Below are positions 1 through 7,315 of a stretch of 26,811 bases of DNA, piece after piece. Numbering within the stretch: the stretch's first letter is position 1; each line of letters opens with the position of its first letter. Both the position numbers and the translations under genes were made by a program. Under the pieces are notes generated by a model. The model made no database searches, was not told the origin of the DNA, and saw nothing but the letters and a program-made list of their open reading frames with translations. Origin of the DNA: a virus; IMG/VR virus record IMGVR_UViG_3300018080_000522, positions 1 to 26,811 of that record; one strand, 5' to 3'.

Positions 1-1
1 A

Positions 2-991
2 GATCCTCGTTCCGGTAACTTACTCGGAAACGGGTTTCTCGTACAACAGTATGAAGTGAACGGTGCAGGTGCAGCGATCATCAACGAACCCTCTGCCAGA
101 AAATACCCGCATCGAGGTTATCTTCAGGAACCAGACACCAATCGTCTCGCGCGAAACGAAAATACAGTAGATACCATTGTCGAACTGAAGAAAGCAAACA
201 TTGATCGTTTCGTTCCTACCGCAGACATCACGATCACACCGAGACAAGTAGGCTCCGTGGGAACAACGAGTCCTGTTCTGAAAAGACAAAATCGCGCAGG
301 TGCATGGACAGAACCACTCACGCCTTACGGTGCAGAGTATCCGCACAATCATGTGTATGAAAGCGAATCAGGTCACATTGTCGAAATCGATGATACACCA
401 CAGCGAGAAAGACTACACCGCTATCATCGCACTGGCACATTTGAAGAAATCCACCCGAACGGGGATCGCGTAACCAAGATCGTAAGAAACAACTATACGA
501 TTGTTATGAAAAATGACAATGTGCATGTCGAAGGTTTCAAGAATGTTACAGTTGACAAAGCGTGTAAGATTTTGGTAAACGCTGACGAGGAAGGAAACGA
601 TCTGGATATTCAGATCGCAAGGACAGGCAATCTGAATCTCGATGTCAATGAAGGAAACATCAACGCAAAAGTTGGTACTGGTGATGTAAACCTCCAAGTG
701 GAAAACGGTTCATTGAACTTGCATGTGAACGGCAACTTCAATCAATACATCAGCGGAAACTACACACAAATAGTTGGTGGACAATATCTTGTGCGATCTG
801 GTTCTGGTAATGGTGGCGCAATCTTTTTGAACGCTGGACAAATACACTTGAACAAGCCTAACGCTCCAACATCAGGTGGTGAATCTTCGACAAGTGCAAC
901 ATTACCTGCACCAATCGTGTCAGATGCGGCAAGAGTTGCGGCGCAACGCACACAATCTACACCGCAAACAACTAAGAAGGAAATTGGTTAA
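2..991 (+). CDS. gp5-like baseplate hub / central spike protein, 5' end missing
   Basis: The reading frame is open from base 2 to the stop at 989-991, so the true start lies outside the window; a GTG at 56 is only an internal codon. About 329 residues are visible. They contain the conserved gp5-family segment YPHNHVYESESGHIVEIDD, then HRTGTFEEIHPNGDRV, then a run of short alternating hydrophobic/polar repeats (NLNLDVNEGNINAKV, NGSLNLHVNGNFNQYI). Such repeats are typical of the trimeric beta-helical needle that forms the membrane-piercing tail spike below the baseplate hub. The OB-fold expected at the N-terminus, and any lysozyme domain, would be upstream and cannot be checked. The stop overlaps the next ATG by one base (TAATG), which implies translational coupling. 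The family call is strong; the presence of lysozyme activity is unknown. Confidence 0.85.
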   Translation, partial: DPRSGNLLGNGFLVQQYEVNGAGAAIINEPSARKYPHRGYLQEPDTNRLARNENTVDTIVELKKANIDRFVPTADITITPRQVGSVGTTSPVLKRQNRAGAWTEPLTPYGAEYPHNHVYESESGHIVEIDDTPQRERLHRYHRTGTFEEIHPNGDRVTKIVRNNYTIVMKNDNVHVEGFKNVTVDKACKILVNADEEGNDLDIQIARTGNLNLDVNEGNINAKVGTGDVNLQVENGSLNLHVNGNFNQYISGNYTQIVGGQYLVRSGSGNGGAIFLNAGQIHLNKPNAPTSGGESSTSATLPAPIVSDAARVAAQRTQSTPQTTKKEIG

Positions 992-1560
992 TGGTATTTC
1001 GTTCTGGTTACAATCCCCTTCCGAGTGGTATCACACCAAAGTTTCCCGATCTCATCAAGATCGATCATCCATCTGCTGTCGTTCAAGCAGCGGGTGCGGG
1101 AAGATTACTTCAGCGAAATCCTCTGTGTGACAAAAATCTACTGAAGGGTATTGATGGTGTTGCAAGTATTCCTGGCGCAGTCTCAGACTTTCCTGGCATC
1201 AAAGATGTCATCGCAGGCACAGGTGTTTTCAATCTGTTTCCCGAAGATCCGATTGCACAGTTCACAGGAATACCGGAGTTTACTGCACTCGCAAATCCCG
1301 AAGGTATTTTGCGTGCATTAGGACTCCCAACGGAAATTGATCCTGAGCAGATCATCAAGGCTGCTGTGGACGATGTTCTGAACGCACTGGATATCGAAAA
1401 CCCACTTGCAGAGTTGTGTGAGGAGATTACTGAGGTGGGAGAGAGCATCGACCAGCAGATCCTTACTGAAATACCGACACTTCCGAACATAAATAGTTTG
1501 GTTCCCGATGTGGACTTCCCGAAGTTCTCACAAATTACAGATCAGTTACCAAACCTCTGA
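991..1560 (+). CDS. Hypothetical protein, 189 aa, between spike and Cys-rich gene
   Basis: I do not recognise this protein. It starts at the ATG of a TAATG junction with the gp5-like gene and ends in TGA. It is acidic and rich in Pro, Ile and Leu, with no clear signal peptide or membrane span. The N-terminal 40 residues (MVFRSGYNPLPSGITPKF) look ordered. The rest alternates short helices with Pro/Gly breaks, for example GIPEFTALANPEGILRALG and later PTLPNINSLVPDVDFPKF. Only two cysteines are present, unlike the next gene. Placed between the spike and the baseplate tip genes and tightly coupled to gp5, it may be a virion component or an assembly factor for the hub or for the large Cys-rich protein. 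That is inference from position only. Confidence 0.75.
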   Translation: MVFRSGYNPLPSGITPKFPDLIKIDHPSAVVQAAGAGRLLQRNPLCDKNLLKGIDGVASIPGAVSDFPGIKDVIAGTGVFNLFPEDPIAQFTGIPEFTALANPEGILRALGLPTEIDPEQIIKAAVDDVLNALDIENPLAELCEEITEVGESIDQQILTEIPTLPNINSLVPDVDFPKFSQITDQLPNL

Positions 1561-1569
1561 GGCTAAATC

Positions 1570-4500
1570 GTGGCGAAAATACCTTTTGATCCTTCATCTA
1601 CAGAGATTCCTGAAAATGCAATCACCAATGCGGAGCGTCGAGCGGCGCTTGTAGTTCTTGAAGGAAAGGCTCTCAAGAATCCTGCTAGAAAACTGATCGA
1701 CAACGCAAAGCGATGTGTGACACACCAGATCGCAGAGTTTGAAGAATTGCGAGACGGCATTTCTGCTGGAACACCGAATGAAGTGCCGGGTTGTTACTCT
1801 TGTGCCGGAATTCCTTTGCAATGCACAATCGAAGCAATTTCGCTACTCAATGACATCATGTATGAGTTGGATCTGATCGACATTCATACAGACAGAATCA
1901 CGGGAGCAAATCCCGAAACTGTTGATGAGTTTTTTCAGAGATTCTCTGCTGCGACGGAATACACCAAAGCACTCAAATCAGTAACAGGCAAGAACATCGA
2001 AAAGATATCGTGTGTGTTTTGTAGTGTTGCTGGCGAATGTACCGATGTCTATTCCAGAATCTGCAATTCTACTGGGTGTCAACCAAGCACCGGCATCTGT
2101 CAGGGATTTACGAAAGTCTCCGGTGTTTCAGGACTCGCCAGTAGAGTCAAAAACAATCCACAGTTATGTGCTTGCATGAACGAGGAGTTTCTGCCAGGAA
2201 TCATCGATGATCTACAGCAGATCATACCAAAAGACGAGTTGTGTTATTGCGAAGCAATTAGTTTTCTTTCAAAGTATTCGAGTGGTTTGAAACTTGCAAG
2301 CGATGTGTTGGGTGATCCTTTCGTTTCGGATGTTGTCAGTGAAGTGTTCGGAACATCAGACTTACAAAATGTTCTAAAGCAGATCAAAGAAGGCACACCG
2401 GACGACGAACAAACAGAATACTTTGAAAGAGTCGATCTCGTTGGTGCAGGTTGTCCAGAAGATTTTACGGATGCTGCAACTGGTCCTCCCGGTCCTCCCG
2501 GTCCTCCGGGTGCGCCTGGCTTACCCGGTCCACCCGGTCCTCCAGGTCAAAATTGTGATTGTGGTGATGATCCCGACCCAACCGGTGCGTGCTGCGTCGG
2601 TGATTACTGCATTTCTGTGTCTGGTAGTCAGTGTGGTTTCTTCGGTGGTGATTACAACGGAGATGGATCTATCTGTTTCAATTCGGAAACAGGAGAAGGT
2701 GTGAACTGTGCTGGTGCTGGTGGGTGCAATAACAATGAAGATTGTCCGCCAGGTTTAATTTGTTGTGGTTCAGACTGTGTTCAACCATGTCAAGATGGGA
2801 CTTGCCCTCCGTGCATTGAACCTTCTGATTGCCCCGAAGGCACATATGAATGTCCTGCGAACTCTGGTAGTTGTTGTGAAAATGGCAGATCGTGCTGCCC
2901 AAACGATCCCACCAATCCTTGCTGTCCGCCTGGTTCTAGTTGCTGCGACAACAAGTGCTGTGCATCTGCAAAATGCTGCGATGGTCTATGTTGTCCAAAT
3001 GAAGACGACACATGTTGCACAGACGAAGAAGGCAATCCGCTATGCTGCCCAGAAGGAACCATTTGCTGTGGGACTGGTTGCTGTCCAATAGAGGGTTCTG
3101 AGTGTTGTGACGGAGAGTGTTGTTCAACTCCGTGCTGCGGTGGTGTCTGTTGTCCAGACGGCGAACAATGCTGTAACGATACATGCTGTCCAACAGAATG
3201 CTGTGGAGGTAACTGCTGTGCTGAAGGTGAAATCTGTTGTAATGGAACCTGCACACCTCCAGAAGATTGTGATTGCGATGATCTTCCGGGTTGTTCTAAT
3301 TTTCCAAACATTGTGTGCAATAAATGCGAAAAGCCAAGATACCAAGCAGACGACTCTGGTGTATCTTGTCTAACAAATGTAGAAGACGGCAATCGGTGTA
3401 ATGTTCTTGTTAATAACACTGACGGTTGTTGCCCGGGTCAATGTTGGCAACACTGGAAGGAAGAATATGAGGTGTGCTGCACAGAACAAGCATGTCCCGG
3501 TGAAAAAGAATTCGAGAATACTTATGTTTGTTGTCCCGAAGGTCAAAATTGCTGTGTTCTACCAGATGGAACACCAACATGCTGTGAGGTAGGAAGTTCG
3601 TGCTGTGATGGATTTGGTTGTTGTCCGCATGTTTGTTGTCAGTGTGAAGAAGGAAGTAGTATTGTAAGCACATGCACGAATCCTCAAGAGCCATTCAATC
3701 CCGCTATAATCAATCAACTGTGTGGTTTGAATAACACCATCGGATGTTATGGAAACTATTATGCCGACTGTCCATTTGGTCCTAATCGTTGTCGAGGATA
3801 TGAGCCTATTCTAGAGGATTGTGAATGTGGTTGTCCTGCGGGAAGTGTTGATTGCAACAACGGGTTTGGATGCTGTCCGATGGACTGGCAATGCTGCACA
3901 AACCCAACCACAGAAATTGGTACATGCTGTGGACCTGGTTTGGAATGTTGCTGCCCAGATACAGACGGAAACAACGCAAGCGAACCGTGTGAATGTATTG
4001 ATCCTCTGACACAAAGATGCTGTGATGGAAAACCATCACCAGTCAATGAAGATTGTCCAGAATGTGCTACAAGTCTTGATTGCACAAATCCAGAAAAGCC
4101 AAATTGTTGTGGTGGAAAGTGCTGTGACTGTTGCAACAACGCGGGTGATGATTGTTGTGATACTGTGTGTTGCCTAAACGAAGAAACCGGAGAAACTACA
4201 TGCTGTCCAAACAGCAGCGATACCTGTTGTAATGGAGTGTGCTGTCCCGTAGACAGAGAGTGTTGTGGTCCAGATGGACCCTGCTGCCCACAAGGAGAAG
4301 TTTGCTGCACTAACGCAGCCGGAGAACAGGTATGTAAATTGCCGCAAAATTGCTGTGGTGGTGTAGTATGTCCGGGTGAGGGGAATTGCTGCAATGGCAC
4401 ATGTTTATCCGAAACTAATCTAACATGCTGCAACAACCAACCATGTCCAGCAGGAAATTGCTGTGGTGGTGTGTGCTGCGAAGAAGTTAGAGGTGGTGTA

Positions 4501-4614
4501 GATTTTAGTGGTTGTTGTGAACGAAATGGTATATGCGATTGTAACTATGGTGCTTGTAACAACGATTGCGACCCGGATGTTCCTGGCGGCGGTGGATTCG
4601 GAGGTGGTGGTTGA
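1570..4614 (+). CDS. Giant collagen-like, cysteine-rich structural protein, 1014 aa
   Basis: The start is GTG at 1570. A stop (TAA 1564-1566) closes the frame just upstream, the next in-frame Met is near residue 97, and GAGG at 1559-1562 gives a good ribosome binding site. Residues 1-304 are mostly non-repetitive and partly helical, with about 15 cysteines often as CxxC or CxC (CVFC, CAC, CYC). Residues 305-326 are a collagen-like run of seven Gly-X-Y triplets. Residues 329-1000 hold about 150 cysteines by eye count (roughly 22%), mostly as CC pairs in patterns such as CCPEGTICCGTGCCP and CCNGVCCPVDRECC. The protein ends in a Gly-rich tail, GGGGFGGGG. Collagen-like segments are known in phage fibres; the Cys-rich part suggests many disulfides or bound metal. 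A virion adhesin or baseplate appendage is likely from its position, but the function is unproven. Confidence 0.85.
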   Translation: MAKIPFDPSSTEIPENAITNAERRAALVVLEGKALKNPARKLIDNAKRCVTHQIAEFEELRDGISAGTPNEVPGCYSCAGIPLQCTIEAISLLNDIMYELDLIDIHTDRITGANPETVDEFFQRFSAATEYTKALKSVTGKNIEKISCVFCSVAGECTDVYSRICNSTGCQPSTGICQGFTKVSGVSGLASRVKNNPQLCACMNEEFLPGIIDDLQQIIPKDELCYCEAISFLSKYSSGLKLASDVLGDPFVSDVVSEVFGTSDLQNVLKQIKEGTPDDEQTEYFERVDLVGAGCPEDFTDAATGPPGPPGPPGAPGLPGPPGPPGQNCDCGDDPDPTGACCVGDYCISVSGSQCGFFGGDYNGDGSICFNSETGEGVNCAGAGGCNNNEDCPPGLICCGSDCVQPCQDGTCPPCIEPSDCPEGTYECPANSGSCCENGRSCCPNDPTNPCCPPGSSCCDNKCCASAKCCDGLCCPNEDDTCCTDEEGNPLCCPEGTICCGTGCCPIEGSECCDGECCSTPCCGGVCCPDGEQCCNDTCCPTECCGGNCCAEGEICCNGTCTPPEDCDCDDLPGCSNFPNIVCNKCEKPRYQADDSGVSCLTNVEDGNRCNVLVNNTDGCCPGQCWQHWKEEYEVCCTEQACPGEKEFENTYVCCPEGQNCCVLPDGTPTCCEVGSSCCDGFGCCPHVCCQCEEGSSIVSTCTNPQEPFNPAIINQLCGLNNTIGCYGNYYADCPFGPNRCRGYEPILEDCECGCPAGSVDCNNGFGCCPMDWQCCTNPTTEIGTCCGPGLECCCPDTDGNNASEPCECIDPLTQRCCDGKPSPVNEDCPECATSLDCTNPEKPNCCGGKCCDCCNNAGDDCCDTVCCLNEETGETTCCPNSSDTCCNGVCCPVDRECCGPDGPCCPQGEVCCTNAAGEQVCKLPQNCCGGVVCPGEGNCCNGTCLSETNLTCCNNQPCPAGNCCGGVCCEEVRGGVDFSGCCERNGICDCNYGACNNDCDPDVPGGGGFGGGG
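2482..2547 (+). repeat. Collagen-like Gly-X-Y repeat
   Basis: Twenty-two codons encode seven consecutive Gly-X-Y triplets plus a closing Gly (residues 305-326 of the Cys-rich protein). Five triplets are GPP and the others are GAP and GLP. The DNA is a degenerate nine-base repeat (ggtcctccc and variants). Collagen-like runs in phage fibres usually act as trimeric connectors; here the run joins the N-terminal head to the Cys-rich domain. Confidence 0.95.
3526..3645 (+). other. Granulin-like cysteine module A
   Basis: Residues 653-692 read VCCPEGQNCC, eight residues, a CC pair, five residues, a CC pair, four residues, CCPHVCCQC. The order CPxG-x2-CC-x8-CC-x5-CC-x4-CCP-x-C closely follows the granulin/epithelin pattern known from eukaryotic proteins. 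The match is in cysteine spacing and the Pro/Gly positions only; homology is not shown. Confidence 0.5.
4168..4266 (+). other. Granulin-like cysteine module B
   Basis: Residues 867-899 repeat the spacing of module A: CC, nine residues (LNEETGETT), CC, six residues, CC, three residues, CCPVDRECC. This is a second independent match to the granulin-type CC ladder within the same protein. The evidence is spacing only. Confidence 0.45.
4600..4604 (+). promoter_or_regulatory. Ribosome binding site deciding a TTG start
   Basis: GGAGG lies six bases before the TTG at 4611. It is built from the codons of the Gly-rich tail of the upstream protein. It supports TTG 4611 over the TTG at 4566 as the start of the downstream fibre gene. 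Confidence 0.65.
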
Positions 4615-6611
4615 CAACACGAAACACCAATGCGTATGGACCATATTCTGTTGAAGGCTGGTATCCTCTCTACAGCAGCAGTAGTGCTGCGTTTGAAGCG
4701 AGTCCACGGAACGAAGCAGAACCGATCTATCTTGCAGGCAGAAGATACTTTCGACCACTTGGTTTAGGAAAACCGGGAAACGGTGTAGTCTTCAATGGAG
4801 ATCATGTCGCACAAGAACATCAGATTCCTGTATCAGAAAGAAAACCAGTTGCCCCGGTTCTTCCAAGTGTCATTCAGACACCTGTTTCCTTTCAGATCAT
4901 CAACTTTCCACAGGCTGAAAAGAAGAAGACGAAAGTTGCTGGTGATGTGTTCTCGAAGAACTCCAGCGAAACAAAAATTTCTGGCGACTACCACACGACA
5001 CTCACAAACAAGAGCGGTCAAATCAAAACCACAACGAAGGTATCAACCATCGATGGTAAGGTATCACAAGATATCGTGGGCAGTCCGAACTTTGGTGCGA
5101 AGAATGTCACAGAAATCACTGGTTCCACGATACAGCAAATCAATTCAAACGGAATTCTGTTTGACGAAAAGGTAGTTACATTCGTATCTGGATCGAACAT
5201 TCGCATCGACACAGATAACGAACGACGAGACTTCATTCGCATCTCTGTGGATGAAATCAATCTGTGGGAATTGGAAGATGTGAACACCAACATGGACCCA
5301 AAGAAAGGCGAAGTCCTGATTTGGGACCCAGTCGAATCACAGTGGACAAATGGAAATGTCGATCTTCAGGAAACCACTGGTATTCTGTACGGTGGTGTTC
5401 TTACTGCCGTTCCGGGTGGAACTACTTTTGATGTCTCTGCTGGTATAGGACACATCATCACATACACGGCAGATTCTTCGGGTGCGTCTTTTGAAAGAGA
5501 GTATGTTTCGTGGAGTGAATTCACAGACGTCACACTTGATAACATTGCAACTCAAGACTTTACTTATCTTTACATCGATGACGGAGAGTTGATTCAGACA
5601 CCAACGCCATTCTCCGAATCGGATTACCAGACGAAGATCATTGTTGGAACCATCTGTCACATTGACAATGCCACAATCACTCTTGCGACAAACAAGCAGA
5701 GTGTGGGTTATCATTATTCTCAGAAAGTAACCGAACTGTTCAACATGTTCGGACCAATGAAAAAGTCCGGTCTTCGACTCACACCAAACGACTCAAATCT
5801 TAAGTTTGATAGATCGGCTGGTGAAGCACTGGTTGTCGGTGGAAACTATGGAACAAATCAGTTTGATCCAGACAATGTTGTTCTTTCTGCGGTGACTGGT
5901 GTTTCGTTCTGTCGTTTGTCAAGAGACGGTTCTGGAGGGTACTCATTTGATACCAATAACGGTTCATTTTATGAGTTCATCGATCCGGGTTACTATGACA
6001 ACAACAGTGGCACTTTACAGGTCGTAAATAACAACCAATGGACGATACAGCGACTGTTCATGTTCCCGAATAATCCTGCGGATGTTATTTGTTATTATGG
6101 TATTGATATCTACAACTCAAAGGAAGATGCACTCGATGGTATCGTAACAGAAGTTTTTGAAGAAGCACTAATCACTCAAGAGAATGCGGTGTTTTTGGGT
6201 GATCTTGTTATTCGTGGAGGAGCGACAAACCTATCATCTACTGACGATGCAAAGTTTCTTCCTGCTGGTTTTTCCCGTGCTGCTGGTGGTGGAGGAGGCG
6301 GTGGAGCCGGTGCAGTAGATAAGAGACTACTAGAAACAACACTAAGAACAACCGCATATACACTTACAATTGACGACGCATACAAAGTTGTTCCTTTCAA
6401 CAACCCACTCGGAACATCACTAACAGTACCGCAGAATGCCTCCGTTCCGTTTGAAATCGGAACGGTAATCTATGTTTACAATGCAGGTTCGGGTACTGTT
6501 AACATAACCCCAGCGAGCAAAGTGACTTTACGAAATTCGGGTGCAATCACTCAGTTTCAAGAAGTTTATTTACGAAAAAGAGCCACAGATGAATGGGTAA
6601 TGGTCACTTAA
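4611..6611 (+). CDS. Fibre-like virion protein, 666 aa, TTG start
   Basis: The best start is TTG at 4611. It overlaps the upstream stop as TTGA, has GGAGG six bases before it, and no in-frame ATG occurs until about residue 228. The early part (about residues 1-220) is polar with repeats of charged beta-strand type. Around residues 260-550 lies a beta-rich module (GIGHIITYTADSSGASFERE, later WTIQRLFMFPNNPADVICYY) that I associate with phage baseplate or fibre proteins. A run of seven glycines (residues 559-565) forms a hinge. The last 100 residues (AVDKRLLETTLRTTAYTLTI to the end) are a compact beta domain like those at fibre tips. It sits between the Cys-rich gene and the PAAR gene and is probably a baseplate-attached fibre or adhesin. 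No enzyme motif is visible. Confidence 0.8.
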   Translation: MTTRNTNAYGPYSVEGWYPLYSSSSAAFEASPRNEAEPIYLAGRRYFRPLGLGKPGNGVVFNGDHVAQEHQIPVSERKPVAPVLPSVIQTPVSFQIINFPQAEKKKTKVAGDVFSKNSSETKISGDYHTTLTNKSGQIKTTTKVSTIDGKVSQDIVGSPNFGAKNVTEITGSTIQQINSNGILFDEKVVTFVSGSNIRIDTDNERRDFIRISVDEINLWELEDVNTNMDPKKGEVLIWDPVESQWTNGNVDLQETTGILYGGVLTAVPGGTTFDVSAGIGHIITYTADSSGASFEREYVSWSEFTDVTLDNIATQDFTYLYIDDGELIQTPTPFSESDYQTKIIVGTICHIDNATITLATNKQSVGYHYSQKVTELFNMFGPMKKSGLRLTPNDSNLKFDRSAGEALVVGGNYGTNQFDPDNVVLSAVTGVSFCRLSRDGSGGYSFDTNNGSFYEFIDPGYYDNNSGTLQVVNNNQWTIQRLFMFPNNPADVICYYGIDIYNSKEDALDGIVTEVFEEALITQENAVFLGDLVIRGGATNLSSTDDAKFLPAGFSRAAGGGGGGGAGAVDKRLLETTLRTTAYTLTIDDAYKVVPFNNPLGTSLTVPQNASVPFEIGTVIYVYNAGSGTVNITPASKVTLRNSGAITQFQEVYLRKRATDEWVMVT

Positions 6612-6629
6612 TCGTTGTATACATACTGT

Positions 6630-6929
6630 ATGCCACAAGTAGTAAGAAAAGGCGACATCTGTACGGGACACGAATGTTTCCCACCAAGACCGAATAACGC
6701 AGGTTCTCCGAATGTGTTTGTGAACGGTATACCTGTTCACCGAAAGTCGGATACCTGGTCATTCCATTGCTGCGCTCGTAATTGTTTTGAGTCGGGACAC
6801 ACATCCACTACCGTTTCTGGTTCACCGACTGTATTTGCAAATGGGATTGCGGTTGCACGAAAAGGCGATCCAGTCGCTTGCGGTTCTCGTTGTAATACTC
6901 ACTCTCCTAATGTATGGGCGGACGGTTAA
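6630..6929 (+). CDS. PAAR-domain tail spike tip protein
   Basis: A 99-residue protein starting MPQVVRKGDICTGHECF, the usual opening of PAAR proteins (RKGD...GH), with later NVFVNGIPVHRKSD and TVFANGIAVARKGDP blocks. PAAR proteins cap the gp5-type needle (T4 gp5.4 role) and fold into a small cone whose tip binds a metal through His and Cys. I count seven Cys and five His here, enough for that site and more than the minimal set. I chose ATG 6630 over the TTG at 6615 because family members begin right at this Met; neither has a clear ribosome binding site. The gene ends at 6929, overlapping the gp25-like ATG by one base. Its closeness to the spike and wedge genes fits. Confidence 0.92.
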   Translation: MPQVVRKGDICTGHECFPPRPNNAGSPNVFVNGIPVHRKSDTWSFHCCARNCFESGHTSTTVSGSPTVFANGIAVARKGDPVACGSRCNTHSPNVWADG

Positions 6930-7315
6930 TGAAACCAAAAAGATATGTCGATCTCGATTTAGATTTCTTACCGCATCCCGTAACAAAGGATGTGGTTTTG
7001 AAGTATGACGAGGAAGCGGTCAAGCGTTCCGTGCGAAATCTCGTACTGACAAATCTGTTTGAAAAACCATTTCATCCAGAGATCTCGTCAAATGTAACCA
7101 CGCTTTTGTTTGAAAACTTCAATCCCGTTATTGCGATTCGTCTGCGAAATGATATCGAAAGAATCATTCGTGATTATGAACCAAGAGTGAATCTGAGATC
7201 AGTCAATGTAACACCCTCACCAGACAGAAACCTACTTGAGATTGGTATTCTTTTCCAAGTATCCGGTTTTAACTCAACAACAGGCATCAACATACCATTA
7301 GAGAGATTACGATAA
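6929..7315 (+). CDS. gp25-like baseplate wedge protein
   Basis: A 128-residue protein starting MKPKRYVDLDLDFLPHPVTK at the ATG of a TAATG junction; an in-frame ATG at 6914 would add five residues but lacks support. It carries the gp25/GPW family landmarks: AVKRSVRNLVLTNLFEKPFH near the start, then a helix with LFENFNPVIAIRLRNDIERI, then a beta-strand end (NLLEIGILFQVSG). In T4, gp25 joins gp6 and gp53 in the wedge and resembles the end of the sheath, starting sheath polymerisation on the baseplate. The length matches T4 gp25 (about 132 aa). It overlaps the gp6-like start by one base, so the two wedge partners are coupled. Confidence 0.93.
   Translation: MKPKRYVDLDLDFLPHPVTKDVVLKYDEEAVKRSVRNLVLTNLFEKPFHPEISSNVTTLLFENFNPVIAIRLRNDIERIIRDYEPRVNLRSVNVTPSPDRNLLEIGILFQVSGFNSTTGINIPLERLR

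Larger units (their letters stand above)
2554..4572 (+). repeat. Cysteine-pair repeat domain
   Basis: This stretch encodes residues 329-1000 of the 1014-aa protein. It is dominated by CC pairs separated by 2-9 residues, usually Gly, Pro, Asp, Glu or Asn, with recurrent blocks such as CCPEG, CCDGxCC, CCNGxCC and CCGGxCC. At DNA level the pairs appear as many tgctgt, tgttgt and tgctgc hexamers. The spacing is irregular, so this is a degenerate protein repeat and not a simple tandem DNA repeat. Confidence 0.9.

Noticed and set aside
2790-3419. Long antisense reading frame (209 aa) opposite the Cys-rich domain
   Set aside because: It is rich in Gln, His and Ser because the reverse complement of Cys, Gly and Pro codons gives those residues. 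It has no recognisable fold and no ribosome binding site, and the + strand protein is clearly patterned.
3759-4436. Second antisense reading frame (225 aa) opposite the Cys-rich domain
   Set aside because: It has the same Gln/His-rich composition, produced by the tgctgt-type repeats on the + strand. It is a shadow.
2482-4600. CRISPR array or tandem DNA repeat in the Cys-rich gene
   Set aside because: The repeats are short codon-level patterns with irregular spacing inside one open frame. There are no constant repeats with unique spacers.
4566-4614. Upstream TTG start at 4566, or a frameshift fusing the Cys-rich and fibre proteins
   Set aside because: The extra 15 residues (Trp/Arg-rich) are just the out-of-frame reading of the Gly-rich tail. 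No slippery sequence is apparent, and TTG 4611 has a well-placed GGAGG.
6615-6629. TTG at 6615 as the start of the PAAR gene
   Set aside because: It would add YTYC-like residues before the Met where PAAR proteins normally begin, and it has no ribosome binding site of its own.
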